Shown here: piece by piece, positions 53,161 through 63,405 of the stretch | Numbering within the stretch: the stretch's first letter is position 1 | Layout of the letters: each line of letters begins with the position of its first letter | DNA from: KBS-96 sp964247975 | Lineage (GTDB): Bacteria > Acidobacteriota > Terriglobia > Bryobacterales > Bryobacteraceae | Direction of reading: 5' to 3' | DNA: 64,000 nt | Assembly (NCBI GenBank): GCA_964247975.1 | Contig: CAXTWH010000003.1 | Coordinates: forward strand, 1 to 64,000 | Translations under genes and position numbers: made by a program | The notes under the pieces: model-generated | Databases searched by the model: none | Seen by the model: the letters and a program-made list of their open reading frames with translations, nothing else | What the model was told of the DNA's origin: nothing

Positions 53161-55761
53161 TTGTCGGTTCGACTCCAGGTTCCCACTACTCTTGCCGGTG
53201 TTCAGGATGCGCTGAAACTAGCTGCCAAAATCGCACTGCTGTCTTCGCTAGTAATTCTGCTTATTCTGGTTTCTGTTTTCACCTTCTACTATCTTCGCTA
53301 CGCTCGCATCACGGATGAAAAACTGGCGCACGGCATCTTTCCCGAGCCTTCGCTGCTGTATGACGCTCCCGCGCCCGTGATGGTGGGTGACGGCGGCACT
53401 CCTGCGGAAATTGCCGCTCGCCTCCGCCAAAGCGGATACAGCGAGGATGCGCGCGGCAATCGCATCGGCTGGTTTCATACTCGCCCCGATGCAATTGAAA
53501 TCTTCCCTGGCCCCGATTCGTATTTTGAAGCAGAACCAGGCGTTCTTCGCTTTGCCAAGGGGAAGGTATCCGCCATTATTTCCTTGCGTGATAATTCGCC
53601 TTTAACTGAGTACGATCTGGAACCATCGGTTCTCAGCAACCTGTTCGACAAAAACCGGGAAAAGCGCCGCATGGTCAGCTTCCATGAAATTCCGCCCGTC
53701 TTGGTGCAAGCGGTGATCTCCGCGGAAGACAAAAGGTTTTTTCAACATTCCGGTTTTGATCCGTACCGGATTGTGAAATCAGTTTTGGTTGACTTGCGCC
53801 AGATGCGAAGGGCTGAAGGCGCGTCCACCATCACTCAACAACTGGCGCGCAATCTCTGGTTAAGCAACAAAAAACAGTTTTCGCGCAAATTCGCGGAACT
53901 GCTGATCACGCTTCATCTCGAAAAGAAGCTGACCAAACAGCAGATTTTCGAATCGTACGCCAATCAGCTTGATCTGGGGCGGCGCGGTTCCTTCGGCATT
54001 CGCGGTTTTGGCGAAGCGGCGCGCGCTTACTTCGGCAAGGATCTCAGCCAGATCGACCTCCCGGAAGCAGCCACGCTCGCCGGTCTGATTCAACAGCCGA
54101 GCTACCGCAATCCGGTGCGCTGGCCCGATCGCGCCAAAGCCCGGCGCAATCTGGTGCTGTTGCTGATGAAAGACAACGGTTACATCAGCCAATCGCAGTA
54201 CGAAACTGCTGAGGCTGCACCTTTAGTCATCACTAAAACAGGACCGGAATCGAGTGATGCGCCTTATTTTGTGGATGTGGTCAACCAGCGTCTTCAGGAT
54301 AATTTTCAAGACCGCGATTTCGACGGCACCGGCTACAGGGTTTACACGACGCTTGATTTGAAACTCCAGCATGATGCGATTGAAGCGGTAAACGAGGGCT
54401 ATAAGGAAATCGAGAAATCCATTCTGCGCCGCACCAAAAAAGGGGAAACCGCCGCTTTCCCGCAGGTGGCCTTGGTTGCCCTAGACCCGCATACGGGCGA
54501 AGTAAAAGCCTTGGTGGGCGGTTTGAATTACGGAACGAGTCAGTTGAATCACGCTCTGGCGGAGCGGCCTTCGGGCAGCGTTTTTAAACCTTTTGTTTAT
54601 GCAACCGCTTTGGCGACCGGCTTGAATGCGACCGACTCGAATGTGATTACGGCTTCCACTGTGTTCGACGACCAGCCGCGCACTTTCATGTACAACGGCC
54701 AGCCGTATGAGCCGGGCAATTTTGAAGGAAAATTCTACGGCCAGGTGCCGGTGCGCATGGCATTGGCGAAATCATTGAACGTGCCGACAATTGAAATTGC
54801 CGAAGCAGTTGGCTATGGCAAAGTATCTCAACTGGCGCATGAGGTTGGGCTCAACAATACTCGCGCCACGCCGGCAATGGCGTTAGGCTCTTATGACGTA
54901 ACGCCGCTTGATATGGCGGGTGCTTACACCACGTTTGCCAATAATGGCGTGTATGTCACGCCTCATTTCATCCAATCGATTCACGATCATTCCGGCCATA
55001 ACGTGTATTCAGCCAAACCCGACCAAAAGCGTATTCTTGATCCGCGGGTGAATTATCTAATGGTGAACCTGATGGAAGAAGTGCTGCGAACTGGCACCGG
55101 CGGCTCTGTCCGCGCTCGCGGATTTACGCTCCCGGCAGCAGGCAAAACAGGAACTTCGCACGATGGTTGGTTTGCCGGTTTTACCGGAAAACTACTGTGC
55201 GTGGTTTGGGTCGGTTATGATGATTACCGCGATTTAAAACTGCAAGGCGCGTATTCGGCCCTGCCCATCTGGACCGATTTCATGAAAAAAGCCCATACGC
55301 ATCGGGAATACCGGGACGCCGCCGCATTTGCCGCTCCGGATGGTGTTGTCAGCGTACAGATCGATGCCGATACCGGCGAATTAGCTTCCAGCAACTGCCC
55401 GGAAACTGTCACGGAATATTATCTGGTGGGAACGCAGCCCACTCAGTTTTGTCATCTTCATAACGGGTTGAGTACGCAGTTTGCTGATTGGCGCACGAAC
55501 CCCGCCGTGAATGGACCGGGCCTCAACAATTCCATTCCGCCTTACAATCCGCAGCAAACTGCTCCTCTAGCTCATCCTGTTCAGCCAGTCCCGGCGCAGC
55601 CTCAGTCTTCGATGGCCGTGCAGCAGCCGGGAACAGTCACGGCTCAATCCGGCGCTCCGGCGCAAAACAATGCTTCTCCGGCGCAGCGGGCGCCAACCCC
55701 TGAAAAAGAAAAGAAGCGAAACGTCTTCGACAAACTAAAGGGAATTTTTAAATCAAATTAA
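53161..55761 (+). CDS. mrcA: penicillin-binding protein 1A (bifunctional transglycosylase/transpeptidase)
   Basis: An 866-residue inner-membrane enzyme that polymerises and crosslinks peptidoglycan; the start is a TTG. One anchor helix (about 24-48). The GT51 domain (about 160-340) has VISAEDKRFFQHSGFDPYRI and EGASTITQQLARNLWLSNKK plus FESYANQLDLGRRGSFGIRG. The transpeptidase domain has the acylated Ser in PSGSVFKPF (near 475), KSLNVP as SxN, and GKTGTSHDG (near 662). The C-terminus (about 780-866) is a Pro/Gln/Ala-rich tail ending FDKLKGIFKSN. The gene is alone; a UB2H-like insertion is possible at 60-130. Confidence 0.94.
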   Translation: MSVRLQVPTTLAGVQDALKLAAKIALLSSLVILLILVSVFTFYYLRYARITDEKLAHGIFPEPSLLYDAPAPVMVGDGGTPAEIAARLRQSGYSEDARGNRIGWFHTRPDAIEIFPGPDSYFEAEPGVLRFAKGKVSAIISLRDNSPLTEYDLEPSVLSNLFDKNREKRRMVSFHEIPPVLVQAVISAEDKRFFQHSGFDPYRIVKSVLVDLRQMRRAEGASTITQQLARNLWLSNKKQFSRKFAELLITLHLEKKLTKQQIFESYANQLDLGRRGSFGIRGFGEAARAYFGKDLSQIDLPEAATLAGLIQQPSYRNPVRWPDRAKARRNLVLLLMKDNGYISQSQYETAEAAPLVITKTGPESSDAPYFVDVVNQRLQDNFQDRDFDGTGYRVYTTLDLKLQHDAIEAVNEGYKEIEKSILRRTKKGETAAFPQVALVALDPHTGEVKALVGGLNYGTSQLNHALAERPSGSVFKPFVYATALATGLNATDSNVITASTVFDDQPRTFMYNGQPYEPGNFEGKFYGQVPVRMALAKSLNVPTIEIAEAVGYGKVSQLAHEVGLNNTRATPAMALGSYDVTPLDMAGAYTTFANNGVYVTPHFIQSIHDHSGHNVYSAKPDQKRILDPRVNYLMVNLMEEVLRTGTGGSVRARGFTLPAAGKTGTSHDGWFAGFTGKLLCVVWVGYDDYRDLKLQGAYSALPIWTDFMKKAHTHREYRDAAAFAAPDGVVSVQIDADTGELASSNCPETVTEYYLVGTQPTQFCHLHNGLSTQFADWRTNPAVNGPGLNNSIPPYNPQQTAPLAHPVQPVPAQPQSSMAVQQPGTVTAQSGAPAQNNASPAQRAPTPEKEKKRNVFDKLKGIFKSN

Positions 55762-55767
55762 GCGAGT

Positions 55768-56112
55768 CTAAACTGTTTCGCCGCTTCGGGCAGAAGGCTC
55801 CCTTCGGTCCGCTCTTTCGATCACGATTGTGAACTGAGCAACCATCGCGGAAATTGTGCCTAGAACTGCCACGAGCGGCGCCGCAATCGCTCCCACTGCC
55901 GCTACGCTGATCGGCAGTTCAGCAAAAGTGCGGCCGCGCTTATCTTTCACAATGACCCGCCGTACATTTCCCTCGTGCAGCAATACGTGTAGCTTATCCG
56001 CCAGCTCGCGGCCGAGCACTTGAATCTCTTCCACAAAATGTTCGAGCGCCACAGGAACCCTCCCCGCCATTGTAATGCGAATCGGTGAATTTCTGTCTGC
56101 TATCGTGTGCAT
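55768..56112 (-). CDS. small DUF4342-like protein
   Basis: A 114-residue protein. The middle (KLHVLLHEGNVRRVIVKDKR, RTFAELPISVAAVGAIAAPL) fits the DUF4342 pattern, in which a short charged strand is followed by a hydrophobic helix; here one helix at about 70-95. Function unknown. Convergent with mrcA (6 bases apart) and divergent from the M16 peptidase. Confidence 0.6.
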   Translation of the reverse strand: MHTIADRNSPIRITMAGRVPVALEHFVEEIQVLGRELADKLHVLLHEGNVRRVIVKDKRGRTFAELPISVAAVGAIAAPLVAVLGTISAMVAQFTIVIERADRREPSARSGETV

Positions 56113-56192
56113 GAGTCCGTTTCCAATCGCGGATTCATCTCTGATGGCATCTAAGCCTTTGTTTTCGCTTTTAAATCAACGCTTTACTAACT

Positions 56193-58868
56193 ATGTCCAC
56201 GCAAGCGCAGCAATTCGATATTCCGTTCCAGAAATTTACCTTAACTAATGGCTTAACTGTTATTGTTCACGAAGATCATAAAGCCCCAATTGTCGCTTTG
56301 AACGTGTGGTACCACGTCGGATCGAAAAACGAAAAGCCCGGCAAAACCGGCTTCGCGCATTTATTTGAGCATCTAATGTTCGGCGGCAGCGAGCATATGC
56401 GGGAGCGATACATCGAAGCACTGGAAAGCGTCGGCGCAACCGATCTGAACGGAACCACTAATGAAGACCGCACCAATTACTTCGAAAATGTGCCGGTTTC
56501 TGCGCTGGACTTTGCCTTGTTTGCCGAATCAGACCGCATGGGGCATTTCTACAACACCATCAGTCAGGACATTCTGGATTTACAGCGCGGCGTTGTGCAG
56601 AACGAAAAGCAGCAAGGCGATAATCAGCCGTATGCGGTGGCGGAAGAACTGATTGTGCGCGCTACCTACCCGTCGCACCATCCTTATGCGCATACGGTGA
56701 TTGGTTCCATGGAAGACCTGAGCAGCGCTTCGGTGGAAGACGTGAAAGAGTGGTTCAAAACCTACTACGGTCCTTCCAATGCCGTGCTGGTGGTGGCTGG
56801 CGACATTACTGCGGCAGAAGCAAAAGAAAAGGTCACGAAATTCTTCGGCGATATTCCGCCTGGGCCGCCCATCGCGCATCAGCAAGCCTGGATTGCGAAG
56901 ATGACCGGCGAACACCGCGAAGTGGCGCAGGATCGCGTGCCGCTGGCTCGCATTTATAAAGTCTGGAACGTGCCGCAGTACGGCAGCGCGGAAGCGGCTT
57001 TGTTAAATCTGGCTTCTTCTATTTTGTCGTCGGGCAAATCGTCGCGTTTGCATAAGCGTTTGGTGTTCGACGACCAGATTGCCGCGAACGTGAGTACTTA
57101 TCTGGATGCGCGTGAAATTGGCGGTCAGTTTGTGATTTCCGCCACCGCCAAGCCGGCTCAATCTCTCCAAGCTATTGAAAAAGCGATTGACGAGGAACTG
57201 GCGCGGTTTCTCGCCGAAGGGCCAACTGAACTTGAACTGGAGCGGGTGAAAAACCAGTACGAAGCAAACTTCATTCGCGGCGTGGAACGCATCGGAGGCT
57301 TTGGCGGAAAATCGGACATCCTGGCGCGCAGCCAAACTTTTACCGGAGCGCCGGATGGGTTTAAACAATCATTGGCGCGGATCAAAGCCGCCACCGCCGA
57401 TCAGATTAAAGAAACAGCGCAGCGCTGGCTTTCCGACGGAGTTTATGTTTTAAGCGTGCTGCCGTATCCTGCCTTGAAAGCGGAAGAAACCGGTTTCGCG
57501 CGGGAAACTCTGCCGGAAGTTTCACTCGATGCAGAACCGCAGTTTCCCCCACTCGAACGGACCACTTTATCGAACGGACTGAAGATTATTCTGGCCGAGC
57601 GGCACGATATTCCGGTGGTGAATTTCTGGCTGCAAGTGGAAGCTGGCTATGCTGCCGATCATGATGCTATTCCTGGCACGGCGCGTTTGACTGCTTCGCT
57701 ATTGACCAGCGGCACGAAAACCCGAAAAGCTCTGGAAATCAGCGACGAAGTTCAACTGCTCGGCGCGCAGCTTTCAACCGGCAGCAGCCTTGATTTCACG
57801 ACCGTTTATCTGTCGGCGCTGAAATCAAAACTGAACCAGTCGCTTGAGCTTTACGCTGACATCATCCAAAATCCGGTTTTTCCAGACAGCGATTTCAAGC
57901 GGCAGCAGAGTTTGCAGTTAGCCGCGATTGAAAATGAAAAAGCCACTCCGGTGCAGATGGCTTTGCGTGTGCTGCCGCCTTTGCTGTATGGCGCGAATCA
58001 TCCTTACTCTTTGCCGCTGACCGGTTCCGGCACAACTGAAAGCGTGTTGGAGATTACTCGCGAACAGATTGCGCAATTTTATGCGGGGTGGTTTAAGCCG
58101 AATAACGCCACGCTCGTGATTGTTGGCGATACCACGTTGGAAGAAATCACGCCAAAGCTGGAAGAAGTGTTTGCCGGATGGAAACCAGGCGATGTTCCTG
58201 CCGCTGCCGTCAAACGGGTAGAAGGCCCGCAAAAACCGGCTGTTTACCTGATCGATAAACCCGGCGCATTGCAATCGGTAGTGATGGCCGGGGCAGTTGC
58301 GCCGCCGGTTGATCCTGCTTTGGAAGTGGCGCTGGAAGCTGCGAACAACACATTGGGCGGAACTTTCAGCGCGCGCTTAAATATGAATTTGCGTGAAGAA
58401 AAGCACTGGACCTACGGCGCTAGCACAATTCTGTATGGCACGCGCGGTCAGCGGCCTTACCTGGCTGTCACCAGCGTTCAAGCTGACAAAACCAAAGAAA
58501 CGGTGGCGGAAATCCTGCGAGAACTCAATGATCTTGTCACCATCAAGCCTGTTTCCGAAGAAGAACTGATCAGAGTGAAAACGCAAACGGTTCTTGAACT
58601 GGCCGGATCGCGGGAAACGATGAACTCCATCGGCAGCGCGATTGGTGATCTGGTGGAATACCATCTTCCTGACGATTATTGGAACACCTATCCAGGTCGA
58701 GTCAGCGCGCTTGATGAGGCGGCTGTTCACCAGGCCGCAGCCCGGCTGGTTCGGCCCCAGCAAACGATTTGGGTGATTGTCGGAGACCAAGCTTCGATTG
58801 AAGAACCGATCCGCTCTCTGCATCTGGGCGAAATCATTCATTTGAATGCCGACGGCAGGCAAATTTAG
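56193..58868 (+). CDS. tandem M16 zinc metallopeptidase
   Basis: An 891-residue protein holding two M16 units. The first has the zinc motif HLFEH (FAHLFEHLMFGG, near residues 56-60) and a downstream Glu region (VQNEKQQGDNQPYAVAEELI). The second, from about residue 450, has the same fold (RTTLSNGLKIILAERHDIPV) but no HxxEH: the position reads GTARLTASLLTSG. It is thus a one-chain version of the active/inactive pairs of mitochondrial processing peptidase and PqqL-like proteases. No signal peptide is evident. It is 115 bases before the third receptor gene. Confidence 0.92.
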   Translation: MSTQAQQFDIPFQKFTLTNGLTVIVHEDHKAPIVALNVWYHVGSKNEKPGKTGFAHLFEHLMFGGSEHMRERYIEALESVGATDLNGTTNEDRTNYFENVPVSALDFALFAESDRMGHFYNTISQDILDLQRGVVQNEKQQGDNQPYAVAEELIVRATYPSHHPYAHTVIGSMEDLSSASVEDVKEWFKTYYGPSNAVLVVAGDITAAEAKEKVTKFFGDIPPGPPIAHQQAWIAKMTGEHREVAQDRVPLARIYKVWNVPQYGSAEAALLNLASSILSSGKSSRLHKRLVFDDQIAANVSTYLDAREIGGQFVISATAKPAQSLQAIEKAIDEELARFLAEGPTELELERVKNQYEANFIRGVERIGGFGGKSDILARSQTFTGAPDGFKQSLARIKAATADQIKETAQRWLSDGVYVLSVLPYPALKAEETGFARETLPEVSLDAEPQFPPLERTTLSNGLKIILAERHDIPVVNFWLQVEAGYAADHDAIPGTARLTASLLTSGTKTRKALEISDEVQLLGAQLSTGSSLDFTTVYLSALKSKLNQSLELYADIIQNPVFPDSDFKRQQSLQLAAIENEKATPVQMALRVLPPLLYGANHPYSLPLTGSGTTESVLEITREQIAQFYAGWFKPNNATLVIVGDTTLEEITPKLEEVFAGWKPGDVPAAAVKRVEGPQKPAVYLIDKPGALQSVVMAGAVAPPVDPALEVALEAANNTLGGTFSARLNMNLREEKHWTYGASTILYGTRGQRPYLAVTSVQADKTKETVAEILRELNDLVTIKPVSEEELIRVKTQTVLELAGSRETMNSIGSAIGDLVEYHLPDDYWNTYPGRVSALDEAAVHQAAARLVRPQQTIWVIVGDQASIEEPIRSLHLGEIIHLNADGRQI

Positions 58869-58983
58869 GCCTTCAATTGACCGCTCACGCGGTTGCTGCT
58901 ACCGTAGGGATAAACCTTTCTCTGGTGTGACCGCGTTGTCCGGTAGCCCTGCCTGCTATTCAGAACGTTAGGGAAACTTCTGT

Positions 58984-61900
58984 GTGGGAGGTAGTGTGCA
59001 TCGAACTGCACTACGCTTATTTTTTCTAGGATTATTTATTTGGACGCTCGCTCTGGTAGCGCAGACGTTTCGTGGCGGCGTGTCAGGCACGGTAGCCGAT
59101 TCTTCCGGTTCTCCCATTGTGGGGGCTTCGGTTCAACTCGTGGATACGGGAACCGGCCTTACCCGAGCAGCCCAGACAACCAGCGCGGGCGAGTACACTT
59201 TTACTGATCTTCCGCTCGGCACTTATCAGGTGACGATTTCAAATCCAGGATTTCAGCAGATTAAGATTGACGCGATTCATGTGGAGGCCGGGCGTGTGAT
59301 CAGTCTGCCCACCACGCTGCAAGTGGCGCAGCAGGCAACCACCGTGGAAGTAGCCGCTAGCTCCGTGGCCATCGATACTTCTTCTTCTACGCTCACCAGC
59401 GTTCTGCCGACGAAAACCATTCTTGATGTACCTTTAAATGGTCGGGACTTCACACAACTCTTGAAACTGAATCCGGGTGTGAATGCTGCCGGTTCGGTCA
59501 ATGGAACGCGCACAAATTCGGTAGATTGGCAGATTGACGGTGCCGATAACAATGATCTCTGGCACAATTCCGCGGCGGTGAACCAAGGCGGCGTTTCGGG
59601 TGTGGCGGGAACCGTTCTGCCCATTGACGCCATCGATCAGTTTTCCCTGCAAACCAACAGCAGCGCGGAAAATAACCGCAACGGCGGCGGCACATTGAAC
59701 CTGGTGATTAAATCAGGCACTAACGCTCTGCATGGGTCGTTGTATTATTTCAACCGTAACGAGGCTTTGGCGGCTCGAAGCTGGTTTGCTGATCCAACCG
59801 CGCCCAATCCGGCCTTACGCAATAATCAGTTTGGCGGATCGGTTGGTGGTCCGATCTGGAAGAACCACACGTTCTACTTCGTCACTTACGAAGAACAATT
59901 ATTCAACGCCGGAAACTCGAACCAGGACACGATTCCCTCGCAAGCTTGGGTGAATCAGGCTACTGGAGTGTTGAACCGGTATGGTGTTGCTCTAAATCCG
60001 GTGATGGCCAACGCGCTTGTGTTCTGGCCCGCTAGCAGCCGTACAGGACCGGCTACCACGCCAAATTACTTTTCCACTGCTCAAAATAAGTACAACAGCT
60101 ACAACGGCATTGCCAAAATAGACCACATCTTTAATGAACGGAACAACATTGCGATCCGGTATTTTGGCGGAACAGGATCGCAAACGGCTTATATCGGTTC
60201 TGCTTTGGAAGATTATTATCAGGTAGCGCCCAGCCGAATGCATAATTTCTCGCTGGTTTACAACGAAGTATTGTCGCCGCAGTGGACCAACCAGATTACG
60301 GCCGGCGTGAATTATTTCAAGCAAACCTTTAACGATTTCAACACCGGGTTTAATCCACCTTCGTTTGGCTTTAATACCGGCGTCACCAATCCATCGCTGA
60401 ACGGCGCGCCGGATATCCTCATTAACGGCTTCAGCGAGGTAGGACTTACGCCACCGCTTGGCCGCATCGACACTACCGGCCAGATCAACGATATTATGAC
60501 GTACACCCTGGGCGCTCACCAGTTCCGCTTCGGCAGCGAATACCGGCGCAGCCGCTTGGATGTGTTCTATCAACGGAACCAGCGCGGAGTGTTTACTTTT
60601 GATGGTTCGCAAGGCCCCTGGTCCAAAGATCCGACGGTGAGTTCTTCGCTGGCTTCCTTATCTGATTTTCTAGCCGGCTATGTAGCTGCCGGTAACGCCG
60701 CCATTACGCTGGGAGATTTGCAAAGAAACTATTACATCAATGAGGCTTCGGCCTTCTTTGAAGACAGTTGGAAAGCAACCCGGAAATTAACGCTGAACTA
60801 TGGCGTGAACTGGATTTTCTCCAGCCCGATTTCCGATCCGACGAACCGCATTTCCACCTTTCTGCCTTCGCAAGGCGGCATCACTTATGTAGGACATGGC
60901 ATCACTTCGCTGTATCCGCGCGATTGGAACAACTTCGCTCCCCGGTTCGGCTTTGCGTATCAACCAAAAACAAACGGCAAGATGGTGGTGCGCGGCGGCT
61001 ACGGCATTTTCTACCAAGTGCCGAACGTCAATTATTTTGCGGATAACCGGCCCCCGAATAAGGGTGCAACGGGCATTCTGTCGAACCCGGGAACGCTCGC
61101 GCCGGTGTTTGCTTTGAGCAATCCGAATCCGCTGCAAATTCAATATGGTGTTCCTATCTTCGGCAGCAACTCCATCCCGCCGCCTCCTTATGGAGGTTTT
61201 TCGGTGGATCAGAATTTCCGCACCGGCTACGTGCAGAACTTCAATACCAACATTCAATACCAGCTTTCGCAAAGCACTGTGTTGCAGGTGGGCTATATCG
61301 GAAGTATCAGCTTAAAACTGCCGGTGACGCTTGATATTAACCAGATTCCGCTTGGCTCCACGACGCAAGCATCGCGGCCTTATGCTTCCACTTTTCCCAC
61401 GCTGCGCGCCATTAACCAGGTGGAATCGGTCGGCAATTCGCATTACAATGCAGCCACAGTGTCGCTCCGCAGCTCGAATCTGAAAGGCTTCACCACCCAA
61501 CTGAACTACACCTACGGTCACTCGATTGATGATCTGTCGAGCACGCGCGGAATCACTCCGCAAAATAGTTATAACCTGAAGGGCGACTACGGCAATTCTG
61601 ATTTCGATATCCGGCACTCGTTCAGCGGGTTTATCAGTTATGCATTCCCCAATGCTTCGCACCTGAGGCTGTTGTTAAGCGGTTGGCAAGCGAATTCGCT
61701 GCTGACGTTTTACACCGGGCAGCCGTTCAATGTGAAAGTGGGACGCGACAACAGCGGCACGCAAGAATACAATGATCGCGCCAGCGTCATTGGCAACCCC
61801 TTTGCCGCAACCCCTGCTGAGAAGCTGCATCAGGCGGTTTACTGGTTTAATCCTACGCTGTGCGGAACAAACGGCGTGACCAATAACTGTTTTGCTATTC

Positions 61901-62193
61901 CTGCGGCAGGAACCTATGGAAATCTGGCGCGGAACGCGTACTACGGACCGAATACTTATCAGGTGGATTTCTCGGTTTTCAAAAACACGCCGATTAACGA
62001 ACGCATTTCCACGCAGTTGCGGTTGGAAATGTTCAATCTCTTCAATACCAGGGATTTGGCGCAGCCTAACACAACCCTTACCGGCGGCAGTTTCGGGCAG
62101 ATACAAAGTACGCTGGGAGCTGCTGCCGGCTCTCCGGGCATTGGCACCGGCGAACCATTTAACATCCAACTCGCTTTTAAGATCCTATGGTAA
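58984..62193 (+). CDS. Oar-type TonB-dependent outer-membrane receptor
   Basis: A 1069-residue receptor starting with GTG at 58984 (GTG 58996 also possible). The signal peptide (LRLFFLGLFIWTLALVAQ) is followed by a carboxypeptidase-regulatory-like domain (GGVSGTVADSSGSPIVGASV), the plug with ILDVPLNGRDFTQLLKLNPG and WQIDGADNNDLWHNSAAVNQ, NLVIKSGTNALHGSLYYFNR, and a long barrel ending FNIQLAFKILW. It resembles the interrupted receptor at 12066-15329 (PLNGRD.TQL.L.PGV) more than the one at 6194. Substrate unknown. A strong terminator follows at 62210. Confidence 0.9.
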   Translation: MGGSVHRTALRLFFLGLFIWTLALVAQTFRGGVSGTVADSSGSPIVGASVQLVDTGTGLTRAAQTTSAGEYTFTDLPLGTYQVTISNPGFQQIKIDAIHVEAGRVISLPTTLQVAQQATTVEVAASSVAIDTSSSTLTSVLPTKTILDVPLNGRDFTQLLKLNPGVNAAGSVNGTRTNSVDWQIDGADNNDLWHNSAAVNQGGVSGVAGTVLPIDAIDQFSLQTNSSAENNRNGGGTLNLVIKSGTNALHGSLYYFNRNEALAARSWFADPTAPNPALRNNQFGGSVGGPIWKNHTFYFVTYEEQLFNAGNSNQDTIPSQAWVNQATGVLNRYGVALNPVMANALVFWPASSRTGPATTPNYFSTAQNKYNSYNGIAKIDHIFNERNNIAIRYFGGTGSQTAYIGSALEDYYQVAPSRMHNFSLVYNEVLSPQWTNQITAGVNYFKQTFNDFNTGFNPPSFGFNTGVTNPSLNGAPDILINGFSEVGLTPPLGRIDTTGQINDIMTYTLGAHQFRFGSEYRRSRLDVFYQRNQRGVFTFDGSQGPWSKDPTVSSSLASLSDFLAGYVAAGNAAITLGDLQRNYYINEASAFFEDSWKATRKLTLNYGVNWIFSSPISDPTNRISTFLPSQGGITYVGHGITSLYPRDWNNFAPRFGFAYQPKTNGKMVVRGGYGIFYQVPNVNYFADNRPPNKGATGILSNPGTLAPVFALSNPNPLQIQYGVPIFGSNSIPPPPYGGFSVDQNFRTGYVQNFNTNIQYQLSQSTVLQVGYIGSISLKLPVTLDINQIPLGSTTQASRPYASTFPTLRAINQVESVGNSHYNAATVSLRSSNLKGFTTQLNYTYGHSIDDLSSTRGITPQNSYNLKGDYGNSDFDIRHSFSGFISYAFPNASHLRLLLSGWQANSLLTFYTGQPFNVKVGRDNSGTQEYNDRASVIGNPFAATPAEKLHQAVYWFNPTLCGTNGVTNNCFAIPAAGTYGNLARNAYYGPNTYQVDFSVFKNTPINERISTQLRLEMFNLFNTRDLAQPNTTLTGGSFGQIQSTLGAAAGSPGIGTGEPFNIQLAFKILW

Positions 62194-62209
62194 ATTGATT
62201 GCAAAGAAG

Positions 62210-62245
62210 GAGGGTACGAACATCCATTCGTACCCTCAAGTTTTT
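62210..62245 (+). terminator. rho-independent terminator between convergent genes
   Basis: GAGGGTACGAA (62210-62220) and TTCGTACCCTC (62227-62237) form a perfect 11-bp stem with a six-base loop; AAG and five T follow. It ends the third receptor's transcript. On the minus strand the tail is CTTCTTT, so it may also serve the OsmC gene. Confidence 0.88.
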
Positions 62246-62669
62246 ACTGTTCCAGCTTTGCATCGAGCGTGATTTCCGTATCGTAAAGCTTTGATACTGG
62301 GCAACCGCTTTTCGCCTTCTGCACCGCATCCTCAAACTGTTCCTGCGAAGCGCCCGGCACTTTCGCTTTCAACTCCAAATGGCTTTCGGTGATGGAAAAG
62401 CCCTCGCCATCTTTTTCGAGGCTGATGGTGCAAGTCGTTTCAAGCGTGTCCGGCTTTAATCCGGCTTGGCCCAGAATCAGCGACAAAGCCATCGTGAAGC
62501 AGCCGGCGTGGGCCGCCGCCAGCAGTTCTTCCGGATTGGTGCCTGATCCTTGTTCAAAGCGGGATTTAAACGAGTAGGGCGTGGAAGACAGAATTCCAGT
62601 CTGCGTAGTGAGCGTGCCGCTGCCCGAAGTCAGGTCGCCTTTCCATTGGGCTGATGCGTTTCTTTTCAT
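62244..62669 (-). CDS. OsmC-family peroxiredoxin-like protein
   Basis: A 141-residue protein with the OsmC fold, which reduces organic hydroperoxides. Both redox cysteines are present in HAGCFTMALS and KSGCPVSKLY. The start MKRNASAQWKGDLTSGSGTL and the segment TNPEELLAAAHAGCF are typical of OsmC rather than Ohr. AGGAG lies eight bases before the ATG. It is divergent from the nitroreductase gene, 93 bases apart, which may share a promoter region. Confidence 0.93.
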   Translation of the reverse strand: MKRNASAQWKGDLTSGSGTLTTQTGILSSTPYSFKSRFEQGSGTNPEELLAAAHAGCFTMALSLILGQAGLKPDTLETTCTISLEKDGEGFSITESHLELKAKVPGASQEQFEDAVQKAKSGCPVSKLYDTEITLDAKLEQ

Positions 62670-62762
62670 GATTTATTCTCCTAAAACTATGTTGCTTCTT
62701 TTCGGTAGACGCTGTTCCGCCCTCCTCTGAGTCATTGCCCCTGCCTGAATCATCAGGGAAGA

Positions 62763-63392
62763 ATGAGTTCCTCCCTGCAATCCAACACTTTTGCCGGCAA
62801 ACCGGCTGATTCTAAAGCAAACATCCACCCGCTGATACGAGACCGCTGGAGTCCGCGAGCCTTTTCCGATCAATCTGTTTCGGTTTCGGATCTGGAAACT
62901 TTACTCGAAGCGGCGCGCTGGGCACCTTCTTCGATGAACTACCAGCCGTGGCGGTTTATTGTGGCGAGAAAAGAAGATGGAGCAGCATTCGAGAAAGTGT
63001 TAAGTGTGCTGGTAGAACAAAATCAAGTGTGGGCCAGGCACGCGCCGGTGTTGATGTTGGCGGTGGCGAAAACCACTTGGGACAATGGCCTAGTGAACCA
63101 GTGGGCTTTCCACGATGTCGGGCTGGCACTCGGCACTCTCACGGTCCAGGCAACCGCGCTCGAACTGCACGTTCATATGATGGCCGGTTTTGATGCCGAT
63201 AAAGCGCAGCAAGTGTTTGGGATACCGCAAGACTACCGGGCCATCACCGCTCTAGCGGTGGGCTACCAAGGCGATTCGGCTAACTTGCCGGAACAGCTCC
63301 AAAAGCGAGAAGCTGCGCCGCGTGCCCGCAAGCCGCTTCAGGAAATTGCTTTCGGGGAAGCTTGGAACCAGCCTGTTTCGCTGCTGGACTAA
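62763..63392 (+). CDS. nitroreductase-family FMN oxidoreductase
   Basis: A 209-residue flavoenzyme. FMN-binding parts are RDRWSPRAFSDQSVSVSDLE, AARWAPSSMNYQPWRFIVAR and the later ALAVGYQGD; the central FHDVGLALGTLTVQATALEL helix fits the family dimer. Substrate is unknown; a GGGAAG precedes the ATG. It is divergent from osmC-like gene and convergent with the S1/P1 nuclease gene. Confidence 0.9.
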   Translation: MSSSLQSNTFAGKPADSKANIHPLIRDRWSPRAFSDQSVSVSDLETLLEAARWAPSSMNYQPWRFIVARKEDGAAFEKVLSVLVEQNQVWARHAPVLMLAVAKTTWDNGLVNQWAFHDVGLALGTLTVQATALELHVHMMAGFDADKAQQVFGIPQDYRAITALAVGYQGDSANLPEQLQKREAAPRARKPLQEIAFGEAWNQPVSLLD

Positions 63393-63405
63393 ACGAACCC
63401 AATCG

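Noticed and set aside
58869..58983. Promoter TTGACC with a TACCGT -10 before the third receptor
   Set aside because: The -10 matches the consensus in only three of six positions, so the call would be too weak.
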